57,460 bases of DNA from Curtobacterium sp. MCBA15_009. Its GTDB lineage: Bacteria; Actinomycetota; Actinomycetes; Actinomycetales; Microbacteriaceae. The DNA is taken from assembly GCF_001864895.1 (NCBI RefSeq), contig NZ_MJGO01000009.1, positions 1-57,460 of the forward strand, in the 5' to 3' direction. Below are positions 1 to 7,966 of this stretch, piece after piece. Every line of letters begins with the position of its first letter. The first letter of the stretch is position 1. Below the pieces are notes generated by a model. It was given only the letters and a program-made list of their open reading frames with translations. It had not been told where the DNA came from and made no database searches. Both the position numbers and the translations under genes were made by a program.

Positions 1-48
1 CGACCCGGGCCTCCCGGCCGTCCGCGCCGGGGCGCCGGTGGTGACGTG
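1..48. other. Intergenic edge with family C motif
   Basis: This is the gap between the window edge and the 3' end of the first gene. It contains CGGGCCTCCCG at 6-16, a motif that recurs at many gene ends in this window. Confidence 0.5.
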
Positions 49-939
49 TCAGACGGAGCGCGCGAGCAGGAAGTCGTTGATGCGCGTCGTGAGCTCGGCG
101 TCGACGGGGCGGTCCTCGCCGTCGACGGCGCGGACCGGCGCCGCCTGCCGGACGCTCGAGACGAGCCAGAGCGCGTCGGCAGCGCGCAGGTCGTCGAGCG
201 TGACGAGCTCGTAGGCGGTCTCCATGCCCTGCTCCTCGGCGAAGCGGAAGACGTCTGCCTGCGTGGTGCCGTCGAGGATGCCGATGTCGGTGCGCGGCGT
301 GACGAGGCGGTCGCCGACGCGCATGACCAGGTTCGCCCGCGTGCCCTCGAGCACGTAGCCGTCGGTGGAGACGAACAGGGCGTCGTCGGCGCCGCGGCGG
401 ACGGCCTCGCGCAGGGCAGCCATGTTGATGCCGTAGGACAGCGTCTTCGCGCCCTGCAGCAGCCACGGCGAGGTGCGCTCGACGTCGTGCCGGTACCCGC
501 GGTCGAGCAGCACGACCGAGATGCCCTCGGTGCGGGCCCGGGTGGAGTCCGGCGACGGCGCGGCGTAGACCCAGCCCGTCGGGCGGTCGGTGCCCTCGAC
601 GCCGCGGGTCATGACGGTCTTCACGAAGGCCTCGCGCACCGGGTCGAGCCGGGCGCAGGCGGCCTCGACCGCCTGGCGCCAGACGTCGGTGTCGGGTGCG
701 GGCAGGTCGAGCTTCGCTGCGGAGCGACCGAAGCGGGCGAGGTGCGGCTCGAGGGCCTGCGGGTGCCCGTCGACGACCGTGATCGTCTCGAAGACGCCGT
801 CACCGCGCGTCGCGCCGAGGTCCTGCACCTGCAGGTGCTCCTCGAGCGGCTCCACCCAGGTGTACGCGTCGGCGTCCGGGTCGTGCGGCGCGGCGTCGCG
901 GGAGGGCTGGTTCAGGACGGCGAGCACGGTGTCGGTCAT
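49..939 (-). CDS. pabC: Class IV PLP aminotransferase, probable aminodeoxychorismate lyase
   Basis: This 296-residue protein belongs to the fold-type IV PLP enzymes (branched-chain aminotransferase / D-amino acid aminotransferase / PabC). PabC releases 4-aminobenzoate from aminodeoxychorismate in folate synthesis. Visible marks are the early RGDGVFET block (residues 45-52), the likely Schiff-base lysine K165 in QGAKTLSYG, and the cofactor-binding VLEGTRANLV near 196-205. Length fits the family. The ATG at 939 follows TTGGAT six bases upstream, so a leaderless start is possible. PabC is preferred because the RGDGVFET start is typical of it, but a D-amino acid or branched-chain aminotransferase cannot be excluded. 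No pabA/pabB is present nearby. Confidence 0.75.
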   Translation of the reverse strand: MTDTVLAVLNQPSRDAAPHDPDADAYTWVEPLEEHLQVQDLGATRGDGVFETITVVDGHPQALEPHLARFGRSAAKLDLPAPDTDVWRQAVEAACARLDPVREAFVKTVMTRGVEGTDRPTGWVYAAPSPDSTRARTEGISVVLLDRGYRHDVERTSPWLLQGAKTLSYGINMAALREAVRRGADDALFVSTDGYVLEGTRANLVMRVGDRLVTPRTDIGILDGTTQADVFRFAEEQGMETAYELVTLDDLRAADALWLVSSVRQAAPVRAVDGEDRPVDAELTTRINDFLLARSV

Positions 940-958
940 GCGTCCATCCAACCGCAGC

Positions 959-1192
959 TCAGCTGGCGTCGGGCAGGGCGCCCATGAGCTTCCACACCGC
1001 CGGGGTGAGCTCCGGGTGCTGCAGCGCGATCCGGCGCAGGCGGTGGTACTCCTCGCCGAGGGCCGTGCCCTGCCCCGACGCCGGGTGCGCCGACCACTGC
1101 GCGTTCCGCTTGCCGATCGCGTCGTCGAGGTCGACCGCGTCCGCGCGGAGGATGAGCACGACCTGCTCGTCGACGGTCGGCAGCGTCGGCAT
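959..1192 (-). CDS. Small protein of unknown function
   Basis: A 77-residue acidic soluble ORF that I do not recognise. It begins MPTLPTVDEQVVLILRADAV and has no membrane segment, cysteine cluster or obvious DNA-binding motif. Its ATG lies 6 bases after the stop of a 36-codon ORF on the same strand, with GAGAG just upstream, so the two are probably translationally coupled. It ends 19 bases before the pabC start. Codon use is GC3-rich like the neighbours, which supports real coding, but the length makes this uncertain. Confidence 0.55.
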   Translation of the reverse strand: MPTLPTVDEQVVLILRADAVDLDDAIGKRNAQWSAHPASGQGTALGEEYHRLRRIALQHPELTPAVWKLMGALPDAS

Positions 1193-1198
1193 GAACTC

Positions 1199-1309
1199 TC
1201 ACGGGTCCTCGCCCTGGCGGCTGCGGTGCTCGACCAGCATCGAGATCTCCTCGGCGGCCTCGGCACGCAGCACTTCGAGGCTGCGCCCCGTCCTGCGGGA
1301 CTCAGCCAC
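1199..1309 (-). CDS. Very small ORF upstream of the 77-residue protein
   Basis: A 36-codon GTG-started ORF, VAESRRTGRSLEVLRAEAAE onward, predicted as one charged helix. It ends 6 bases before the next ATG. An upstream extension to 1396 would overlap the divergent Nudix gene and its promoter, so the shorter start is preferred. A TACGCT -10-like box on this strand (1341-1346) sits about 30 bases before the GTG. It could be a real small protein or a leader peptide that couples translation to the following gene. Confidence 0.4.
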   Translation of the reverse strand: MAESRRTGRSLEVLRAEAAEEISMLVEHRSRQGEDP

Positions 1310-1373
1310 GGTGCCCCCACAGCACGCCTGCCATGCAACGAGCGTACGACACTTCGTCGGCCACACTGGACGG

Positions 1374-1898
1374 GTGACCCTGCGCGACGAGAGCAAGTCC
1401 CAGCACCCACGAGTGGTGGTCGTCTACCTGCTGCGCGACGGCGCGGCCGGCCCGGAGGTCCTGCTCGGCGAGAAGCGCCGCGGCCTCGGCACGGGCCGCC
1501 TGGTCGGCCCCGGTGGCAAGCGGGAGCCGGGCGAGACGGCGGTCGAGACCGCCGTGCGCGAGGTGGCGGAAGAGGTCGGCCTGCGGGTCGACGCCGCCGA
1601 CCTGGAGGCCCGTGGAACGTTGGACTACCGGTTCCCGTTCCGGCCGTCCTGGTCCCAGGTCTCGGACGTGTTCGTCTGCCGCCGCTGGCAGGGGGAGCCG
1701 TCGGGGTCCGACGAGCTCGAGCCGCGGTGGATCCCCGTCGACGCCGTCCCGTACGACGCCATGTGGGACGACGCGCGGTACTGGCTGCCGGGCGTGCTCG
1801 ACGGCGGGAGCGTGCGGGCACGGTTCACCTTCGCCGAGGACGACGCGACGGTCGCCGGCTTCACCGGGACCGGTGTCGGGCCGGGGACGGGTGACTAG
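1374..1898 (+). CDS. Nudix hydrolase, MutT/MTH1-like
   Basis: This 174-residue protein carries a complete Nudix box (G-x5-E-x7-R-E-U-x-E-E-x-G-U) at residues 48-70, with metal-binding R62 E63 and E66 E67. The short single-domain form, the RGLGTGRLVGPGGK lead-in and the FRPSW segment resemble oxidised purine nucleotide hydrolases such as 8-oxo-dGTP diphosphatase; the substrate is inferred. The GTG at 1374 was chosen because CACACT (1362-1367) lies six bases before it, the leaderless spacing seen across this window. An ATG start at 984 would overlap the divergent small genes. Its TAG shares bases with the stop of the convergent gene that ends at 1895. Confidence 0.85.
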   Translation: MTLRDESKSQHPRVVVVYLLRDGAAGPEVLLGEKRRGLGTGRLVGPGGKREPGETAVETAVREVAEEVGLRVDAADLEARGTLDYRFPFRPSWSQVSDVFVCRRWQGEPSGSDELEPRWIPVDAVPYDAMWDDARYWLPGVLDGGSVRARFTFAEDDATVAGFTGTGVGPGTGD

Positions 1899-2182
1899 CG
1901 CGGCTGCTGCGTGCGGGTGCTGCCGGTGCGTGCCTCTTCGGCGGCGGCGATGACCTCGGCCTCGCCGCTCCGGCCGCCCAGGGGCCGCACGAAGAAGTCG
2001 ATGATGCCGAAGACGATCGCGCCGATCAGGGCGAACATCGCCCATCCGACGAACAGCCCGGCGGTGTTGCGGCCGTCGGCGGGGGCGAGTGCGATGCTCG
2101 CGACGTAGAACCCGACCGCCAGCACGAGGAACACGACGACGACGGCGACGAGCACGCGGTGCCAGGTGATGCGGGGCTTCAT
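1895..2182 (-). CDS. Small two-pass membrane protein of unknown function
   Basis: A 95-residue protein with two clear hydrophobic helices at about residues 10-31 and 44-66, joined by a short polar loop and followed by a charged tail. I do not recognise a named family. The ATG at 2182 is preceded by TATCCT seven bases upstream and by GGAG within the spacer, so both leaderless and Shine-Dalgarno initiation are possible. A start further upstream would run into intergenic repeats. The stop overlaps the Nudix stop by three bases, tail to tail. Confidence 0.75.
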   Translation of the reverse strand: MKPRITWHRVLVAVVVVFLVLAVGFYVASIALAPADGRNTAGLFVGWAMFALIGAIVFGIIDFFVRPLGGRSGEAEVIAAAEEARTGSTRTQQPR

Positions 2183-2713
2183 GTGCTCCAGGATACGCGG
2201 CGCCGCGGGTGTCCAGCTTCCCGGTCCCGCGGGCTTTGACCGTTGCCGGTGCCCGTTGCCGGTGCCCGCTGTCTGTGCGCGTTGCCGCTGCCCGCTGCCT
2301 GTGCCCGTTGCCGGTGCCCGCACCCGTTGCCTGTGCCTGCCGCCGGTGCCCTTGCGTGGAGCGTTCCGTCCCACCACGTGGAGCGTTCCGTCTCACCACG
2401 TGGAGCGTTCCGTCCCATCGCACGCGGAGTAGGAAGCGGATCCGCGCGTGAGGAGTCGGAAGGAACGGCCTCCAATGCGCGGATCGACCGACCATGCGCG
2501 GAACGACCTCCGACGCGCAGGACAGCTCGCCGCGGGAGCACGCGTGACCGCGGGAGGTGCGTGCGCATCGTGCGACGGTCCACGCGTTGGTCGACCGGTG
2601 CTCTGTCGGAACGTGCGCGCACACGTGCGTGCGCATCGTGCGACGGAGCACGTGTCGATCGACTGGTGCTCCGTCGTGACGTGTGCACGCAGCTCGCCCG
2701 CGTGCCCGCTCGG
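2183..2713. repeat. Repeat-rich intergenic region (22-bp x3 and 68-bp x2)
   Basis: This 531-base gap separates two genes on the minus strand and holds no convincing gene. From 2240 to 2350 it carries degenerate units of the form CGTTGCCGGTGCC. From 2356 to 2421 there are three tandem 22-bp units beginning GTGGAGCGTTCCGTC (starts 2356, 2378, 2400). From 2557 to about 2691 there are two 68-bp units, each starting GTGCGTGCGCATCGTGCGAC (starts 2557 and 2625). Frames crossing the region are low-complexity and are treated as spurious. The first 13 bases hold the promoter of the gene ending at 1895. Confidence 0.8.
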
Positions 2714-4303
2714 CTAGCGGTCGGCGTGTCGTCCGTGCCGCTGGTCGTCCGCCGCGTCGGACCGGAGCGGAGCGTCGGACCGGGCCGGGGTCCTGGGAGT
2801 CTCCGTGCGCGGGACGGGACGTGTGCGTGGACCGGTCCCCGCGCCTCCCGACCGCTGCTGCGGACCGGAGCGGTCGCTGGACCGGACCACGGGGATGCGG
2901 CCGGTCGGGGTGGTCTCGACCTCGAGTCCGTCGCGGCCACCGGTGAAGACGTCGCCGCCGACGCGTTCGTCCTGCCAGCCGTCGTCCTGGTCGAGGATGC
3001 TCAGCGTGCCGGTCTCGGTGGACTCCAGGCCGTGGCGGGCGAGCTCGGCGTCGCGCTGCTTCCCGAGGAACTCGCGGTTGGCGGTGTTGGCGTCCTGGAA
3101 CATGGTGGTGCGGCCCGTGACGATCGCGCGGATGCGGCGACGCTCCCACCACTGCTTGCCGAAGTACATGAGCACGAGACCGGCCAACGCGTAGCAGCCC
3201 ATCGTGATGAGCCCGCGCGCCGGGCCGGGGCCGACGCCGTAGACCTGGTGCTTGATCATGTCGACCATGCTCGAACCGACGACGACGTTGTTCAGCCACG
3301 CGAACGGCTCCGGCATGAACCACTTCGGGTAGGCCCCGCCGGACGACGGCATCGACAGGAACACGAAGCAGATCATCGCGGGGGCGGCGATGAACCGGCC
3401 GACGAAGTAGCTCAGCCCGTTGACGGCCAGGCCGATCGCCACGATCCAGCCCCAGGCGATGAGGACGAGCTCGATCCAGTGGCCGTGGATGGCGCCGACG
3501 ACCGGGCCGGCGAGGCTGTTCGTGATGACCGAGATCACGAGACCGCCGACGACGATGACCGTCATGCGGGTGCGGTGGCGCAGCGGGCCGCCCATGATGC
3601 CGATGAACATCGCGACCATGTACCCGCCGATGCACCACGCGAGCATGACGTACATCGGGACGGTGCCGTACTCGTCCCAGGCGGGCAGCGGAGCGAGCTC
3701 CGTCACCTTCGGCGTCGCGGCGCCGATGCCGGTCAGCACCGCGGTGAGCGTCGCCGGCACCAGGCTCGCGACCTGGAACTGGTGCGCGCTCGCCTTGAAG
3801 AACTCGTTCGTGGCGGGGTCGTAGGCCACGGCCATCGACCCGGCGAGCACGTCGCGCTTCGCCGCCGCCAGGGAGTCGTAGGTGTGGAAGACGAACTCGC
3901 CGGGCAGGGCCTTCTGTACGGCGGCGACGAGCGTCGGGTCACTGCCGATGAGCGCGACGGGGACGTCGTGCGGGTGCGGGGCGTGGAACGCGAAGACGTA
4001 GCAGAGGCAGAAGCCGACGATGAAGAACAGCGGCATCCAGAGCTGCAGGCCGATGAGCTGCAGCGAGGGGTGCAGGGTGGCGTACCAGCGGCGGTAGGCA
4101 CCGTGCTGCTGCGGCTCGGGGACCGGCGCCTGCCGACGGGGAGCCGGCCGGGTCGTGCCGGCGACCTTCGCCCCGCGGCGTGGCTTCGTCCCGCGGGCCG
4201 ACGGCCTTGTGGTCCGCTGCTTCGGGACGGACGGCGTCCGCGACCCACCACCCCGGTCCGGGGTCTCGTCGGTCCTGGGGACGTCGTTCCGCGGCGTGCT
4301 CAC
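2714..4303 (-). CDS. Multi-pass membrane protein, DUF3533/YhgE-Pip-like
   Basis: A 529-residue GTG-started protein. Residues 1-75 are basic and disordered. One hydrophobic segment (FFIVGFCLCYVFAF) follows, then an extracytoplasmic region of about 120 residues, then five or so further transmembrane helices, and finally a long hydrophilic C-terminal tail rich in charged residues. One early helix, a large outer domain and a C-terminal helix bundle is the arrangement of DUF3533 / YhgE-Pip proteins related to ABC-2 permeases; this is a pattern match from memory. The start lies 52 bases after the antiporter stop on the same strand, so the two may be co-transcribed. The transported substrate, if any, is unknown. 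Confidence 0.6.
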   Translation of the reverse strand: MSTPRNDVPRTDETPDRGGGSRTPSVPKQRTTRPSARGTKPRRGAKVAGTTRPAPRRQAPVPEPQQHGAYRRWYATLHPSLQLIGLQLWMPLFFIVGFCLCYVFAFHAPHPHDVPVALIGSDPTLVAAVQKALPGEFVFHTYDSLAAAKRDVLAGSMAVAYDPATNEFFKASAHQFQVASLVPATLTAVLTGIGAATPKVTELAPLPAWDEYGTVPMYVMLAWCIGGYMVAMFIGIMGGPLRHRTRMTVIVVGGLVISVITNSLAGPVVGAIHGHWIELVLIAWGWIVAIGLAVNGLSYFVGRFIAAPAMICFVFLSMPSSGGAYPKWFMPEPFAWLNNVVVGSSMVDMIKHQVYGVGPGPARGLITMGCYALAGLVLMYFGKQWWERRRIRAIVTGRTTMFQDANTANREFLGKQRDAELARHGLESTETGTLSILDQDDGWQDERVGGDVFTGGRDGLEVETTPTGRIPVVRSSDRSGPQQRSGGAGTGPRTRPVPRTETPRTPARSDAPLRSDAADDQRHGRHADR

Positions 4304-4355
4304 TCGGCGCTGTGCTCCTGGTCTCGGTCGGAGCGCCAGGATACGCCCGGACCCC

Positions 4356-6044
4356 TCAGGACCGACTGCGCGAGGCCTGCGCGGAGTCCATCGCGAGTTC
4401 CTCGGCGTCCAGGGTCACGAGCACGCGGCGCATGACCTCCTCGTCGAGGTTGCCCTTCTCGCGTTCCTCGAGCACGATCTCGCGGCGACGGTCGAGCAGT
4501 TCGCGACGGATGTCCTGGATCTGCGCGCCCCGCAGCCGGGCCGGTGCGTTGCGCTCCTCGTCCTCTTCTTCCTCGGCGTCGCGGCGGAAGGTCTCGGCCT
4601 GCCGCTCCAACCGTGCCTTCAACCGGGTGACGACGGAGTCGACGGCCTCGGACCCGTACTGCTTCGACCAGGTGCTCCGGCGTCGCTCGAGCAGGTCGAT
4701 CGCCGCCTCGGTCGTGCGCTGGTTCAGGCGCATCTCGCTGCGGACGTCCTCGTCGTCCTCGTCGGGGTCCTGCACCTTGAGCGCCCGGATGACGAACGGC
4801 AGCGTCAGGCCCTGCAGCAGCAGCGTGCCGACGGTGACCACGAAGGCGATCACGAAGATGGTGTCCTGCGCCTTGATGTCCACCGGGTTGGCGACCACCG
4901 ACACCGCCGCGGCGAGCGTCACCACCCCGCGCATGCCCGTCCACGAGATCACGGTGAGCTCGCGCCAGTTCAGCTTCGGTTCGGCGGTGCCGCGCATCCA
5001 CCGCAGCGACGGGTGCCCGCGCGACAGCCGGATGCGCAGTGGTCGGAGCCACCGTCCGTTGAACCGGTTGCGCACGTACGACTCGAAGATGAAGAGCGGC
5101 CGCACCAGGATCACCACGACGAGCACGACGGCGGCGGCCGTCAGGGTCTGCGCCAGGCTCCGCTCGCTCTCGACGAGGTCCTGCACCACGGTGTTGAGCT
5201 GCAGGCCGATGAGCGCGAAGACGAAGCCCTCGAGGATGACGTCGATGCTCGTCCACAGCGGACGTTCCTGCAGGCGCGTCGCGTAGCCCTCCTTCGGCGA
5301 GTTGTAGCCGATGTACAGGCCGGCGGTGACGACCGCGATGACGCCGGAGCCGGACAGGTGCTCGGCGAGGATGTACGCGACGAACGGCAGCAGGATGCTC
5401 ATGATCGTCTCGACCACGGGGTCGTTGATGCGCATCCGGATCCAGTGCACGAGCACACCGAGCACGCCGCCGACGACCAGGCCGACCCCGATCGCCAGCC
5501 CGAAGATGCCGAGGTCCTGCCAGATGGTGAGCGAGGTGCCCGCGGCGATGAGGGTGAACACGCGCACCAGGGTCAGCGAGGCGGCGTCGTTGATGAGGCT
5601 CTCGCCGGACAACACGGTCATCACCCGACGGGGGAGTCCGAGCTTGCGGCCGATCGACGCCGCGGACACCGCGTCCGGCGGGGCGACGATCGCGCCGAGC
5701 AGGATCGCGGCGGGCCAGTCCATGTCGGGGATGATGATGTACGCCGCCAGCCCGACCGCGAGCGCGGTGAGGATGACGAGGAAGATGCCGAGTCGGCGGA
5801 TCTGCTTGATCGACTTCCGGAAGCTCTGCCACGACACGTCGAGGGCGGCCGAGTACAGCAGCGGCGGCAGGATCACCGTGAGGATCACCTCGGAGTCGAT
5901 CTCCATCGCCGGCAGCCCGGGGATGAAGGACGCGGCCAGCGCCACGGCCGTCACGAGCAGGGGAGCGGGGAGCCCCTTCGCTCTCGCGAAGCCGGTCACC
6001 GCGAGCGATCCGATCAGCAGGATGAGGAGCTCGACGGTGTCCAT
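4356..6044 (-). CDS. Na+/H+ antiporter, CPA1 (NhaP/NHE) family
   Basis: A 562-residue protein with about 12 transmembrane helices followed by a cytoplasmic tail of roughly 130 highly charged residues. CPA1 hallmarks include the GAIVAPPDAVSAAS segment and the SGESLINDAASL segment with its paired Asn-Asp, plus ISWTGMRGVVTLA in a later helix. It should exchange cytoplasmic Na+ (or K+) for external protons. Two ATGs are possible, at 6053 and 6044; the latter is chosen because GGAAG lies about 10 bases upstream of it but only one base from the first. A candidate PHO box at 6078-6104 lies between it and the divergent phosphate transporter. Confidence 0.88.
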   Translation of the reverse strand: MDTVELLILLIGSLAVTGFARAKGLPAPLLVTAVALAASFIPGLPAMEIDSEVILTVILPPLLYSAALDVSWQSFRKSIKQIRRLGIFLVILTALAVGLAAYIIIPDMDWPAAILLGAIVAPPDAVSAASIGRKLGLPRRVMTVLSGESLINDAASLTLVRVFTLIAAGTSLTIWQDLGIFGLAIGVGLVVGGVLGVLVHWIRMRINDPVVETIMSILLPFVAYILAEHLSGSGVIAVVTAGLYIGYNSPKEGYATRLQERPLWTSIDVILEGFVFALIGLQLNTVVQDLVESERSLAQTLTAAAVVLVVVILVRPLFIFESYVRNRFNGRWLRPLRIRLSRGHPSLRWMRGTAEPKLNWRELTVISWTGMRGVVTLAAAVSVVANPVDIKAQDTIFVIAFVVTVGTLLLQGLTLPFVIRALKVQDPDEDDEDVRSEMRLNQRTTEAAIDLLERRRSTWSKQYGSEAVDSVVTRLKARLERQAETFRRDAEEEEDEERNAPARLRGAQIQDIRRELLDRRREIVLEEREKGNLDEEVMRRVLVTLDAEELAMDSAQASRSRS

Positions 6045-6077
6045 GCCGTCCATTCTTCCATCGGCATGGTTCCGAAA

Positions 6078-6104
6078 CTGAACGAGTGTGAAGGGCGGGT
6101 GAAC
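6078..6104. promoter_or_regulatory. Candidate PHO box (PhoP-type direct repeats)
   Basis: On the minus strand three related hexamers follow each other: GTTCAC (6099-6104), CTTCAC (6088-6093) and GTTCAG (6078-6083), with starts 11 and 10 bases apart. Actinobacterial PHO boxes are direct repeats of GTTCACC-like units every 11 bases. The site lies between the antiporter and the divergent PiT transporter, where phosphate control makes sense. Its orientation points toward the antiporter, so which gene it serves is open. Confidence 0.5.
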
Positions 6105-6160
6105 AGGAGGTTGCCGACAGGGTTTGCCTCAGGGCGGTCTGACTGGGACACTGGCCCGCG

Positions 6161-7417
6161 GTGGACATCACACTCATAGTCGTCCTGGTCATCGCGTTGG
6201 CCCTCTTCTTCGACTTCACAAACGGTTTTCACGACACCGCCAACGCGATGGCGACCCCGATCGCGACCGGGGCCATGAAGCCCAAGGTCGCGGTCACCGT
6301 CGCTGCGGTGCTCAACCTCGTCGGTGCGTTCCTCAGCACCGCCGTGGCGACCTCGATCTCGCACGGCCTGATCAACGAAGGCCCCGGCGGCGTCGCGATC
6401 TCGCCGGAGATGATCTTCGCGGGGCTCATCGGCGCGGTCGTGTGGAACATGATCACGTGGCTGCGCGGGCTGCCCTCGTCGTCGTCGCACGCGCTCTTCG
6501 GCGGGCTCATCGGCGCCGCGATCGTCGGGGCCGGGTTCCAGTCGGTCAACTACGTCGCGCTGCTGACCGTCGTCATCATCCCGGCGTTCGCCTCGCCCGT
6601 GATCGCGTCGCTCGTGTCGTTCCTGTCGACACGGATCGCCTACCGGATCACGAAGCGTCCGGTGTTCCCGAACGAGCGCGGTGGGTTCCGCGTCGGGCAG
6701 ATCTTCACCTCGTCGATGGTGTCGCTCGCGCACGGGACGAACGACGCGCAGAAGACGATGGGTGTCATCACGCTGACCCTCATCGCCTCGGGTGCGCAGT
6801 CGTCGAACCAGGGCGTGCAGTTCTGGGTCGTCGTGGCGTGTGCCCTCGCGATAGCCCTCGGCACCTACACCGGCGGATGGCGCATCATCCGGACGCTCGG
6901 TTCCGGCATCACCGAGATCCGCGCGACGCAGGGCTTCGCCGCCGAGGCGTCGACCGCCGCCACGATCCTGGCGTCGAGCCACCTCGGCTTCGCCCTGTCG
7001 ACCACGCAGGTGTCGTCCGGCTCGATCATCGGTGCGGGGCTCGGCCGCCGCGGCTCGAAGATCCAGTGGTCCACCGCCGGCAAGATCGTCATCGCCTGGT
7101 TCATCACGCTGCCGGCCGCCGCGGCCGTCGGCGCCGTGGCCTCGGGCATCGCACGCTTCGGCGTCGTCGGACTCGTCATCGACGCGGTCGTCGGCGCCGC
7201 GGTCATCCTCGGGCTGTACCTCTGGTCGCTGCGGAAGCCGCACGAGCAGGCCTCGGCCATCGAGGTCGACGTCGCCGCGAACGCGGTGTACACCCGCAAG
7301 GAGCTGCGCGACCTGCAGCGCAAGAAGCGCGCGGACGCGGTCGCCGCCCGCCGTGCCGAGCTCAGCCGCGAGCGCACCCTGCGCCGGATGGCCGCACGCA
7401 AGGGAGGCCGACGCTGA
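6161..7417 (+). CDS. pit: Inorganic phosphate transporter, PiT family
   Basis: A 418-residue membrane protein beginning MDITLIVVLVIALALFFDFT. The duplicated PiT signatures are present: FDFTNGFHDTANAMA near residues 17-31 in the N-terminal half and SLAHGTNDAQKTMGV near 187-201 in the C-terminal half. The family imports metal-phosphate complexes coupled to protons or sodium. About ten helices are followed by a basic C-terminal tail. The GTG at 6161 gives the full first helix; GACACT lies eight bases before it, compatible with a very short or absent leader. The stop overlaps the next ATG by one base, so they form an operon. Confidence 0.93.
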   Translation: MDITLIVVLVIALALFFDFTNGFHDTANAMATPIATGAMKPKVAVTVAAVLNLVGAFLSTAVATSISHGLINEGPGGVAISPEMIFAGLIGAVVWNMITWLRGLPSSSSHALFGGLIGAAIVGAGFQSVNYVALLTVVIIPAFASPVIASLVSFLSTRIAYRITKRPVFPNERGGFRVGQIFTSSMVSLAHGTNDAQKTMGVITLTLIASGAQSSNQGVQFWVVVACALAIALGTYTGGWRIIRTLGSGITEIRATQGFAAEASTAATILASSHLGFALSTTQVSSGSIIGAGLGRRGSKIQWSTAGKIVIAWFITLPAAAAVGAVASGIARFGVVGLVIDAVVGAAVILGLYLWSLRKPHEQASAIEVDVAANAVYTRKELRDLQRKKRADAVAARRAELSRERTLRRMAARKGGRR

Positions 7418-7713
7418 TGGGCATCGACTGGTTCGCATTCCTCACGGTGGCGCTCGTCGCGGTCGTCTCCGCGTGCTTCGTCGTCGCGGTCTACTCGGTC
7501 GGCCTCCGACTCTGGAGCGCAGCGGACACCACGGCGGGCAAGTTCACCGTGAAGGACGACGGCACCATCGGCCCGGCGACGGTCGGCTTCCCGAACCCGG
7601 CCGGGGCCTCGGCGAAGGTCCGCGCGCTGCGCGCCCTGGCGATCGCGTGCTTCGTGGTGTGCGGCGCGGCCGTGCTGTACGGCATCTACCTCATCGTCCC
7701 GCAGTTCCACTGA
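7417..7713 (+). CDS. Small membrane protein coupled to the PiT transporter
   Basis: A 98-residue protein with two hydrophobic helices (about residues 5-30 and 72-95) around a polar loop. Its ATG overlaps the PiT stop codon as TGATG, the usual sign of translational coupling. Its role is unknown; its position suggests an accessory subunit or folding partner of the phosphate transporter, but the sequence gives no direct evidence. A perfect 21-bp inverted repeat follows about 60 bases downstream. Confidence 0.75.
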   Translation: MGIDWFAFLTVALVAVVSACFVVAVYSVGLRLWSAADTTAGKFTVKDDGTIGPATVGFPNPAGASAKVRALRALAIACFVVCGAAVLYGIYLIVPQFH

Positions 7714-7772
7714 GGCCCGGGGCGCCGCCGAGGCGCTGGGCGCCGCCGGATCTGGGGCACGGGGGCGCCTTC

Positions 7773-7823
7773 GTGAGCAGAAGATGTCGGGTCAGGACCT
7801 GCGACCCGACATCTTCTGCTCAC
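7773..7823. repeat. Family A palindrome, copy 1
   Basis: Perfect 21-bp arms at 7773-7793 and 7803-7823 flank a 9-base loop. The outer ends read GTGAGCAGAAGATG and CATCTTCTGCTCAC. It lies after the PiT operon and about 140 bases before aspA and may act as a bidirectional terminator, although no U-tract follows. The same GTGAGCAG ends recur at 16041-16087 and 45968-46032. The downstream stretch to about 7915 is a low-complexity series of GAGCGCCCG and CCCCGCGCCC units. Confidence 0.85.
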
Positions 7824-7966
7824 CAAGCGCCCGAGCGCCCGCCCCGCGCCCGAGCGCCCGCCCCGCGCCCGCTGCGCGCCCGAGCGCCCGAGCACCCGCG
7901 CCCCGCTGTCCACACCCCGCCCGCCGGTCCCGGACCGGCCAGACGGATCGGACTACCCTCGGAGCC

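Noticed and set aside
2356..2421. Possible CRISPR array (22-bp repeats)
   Set aside because: Units are directly tandem with no spacers.
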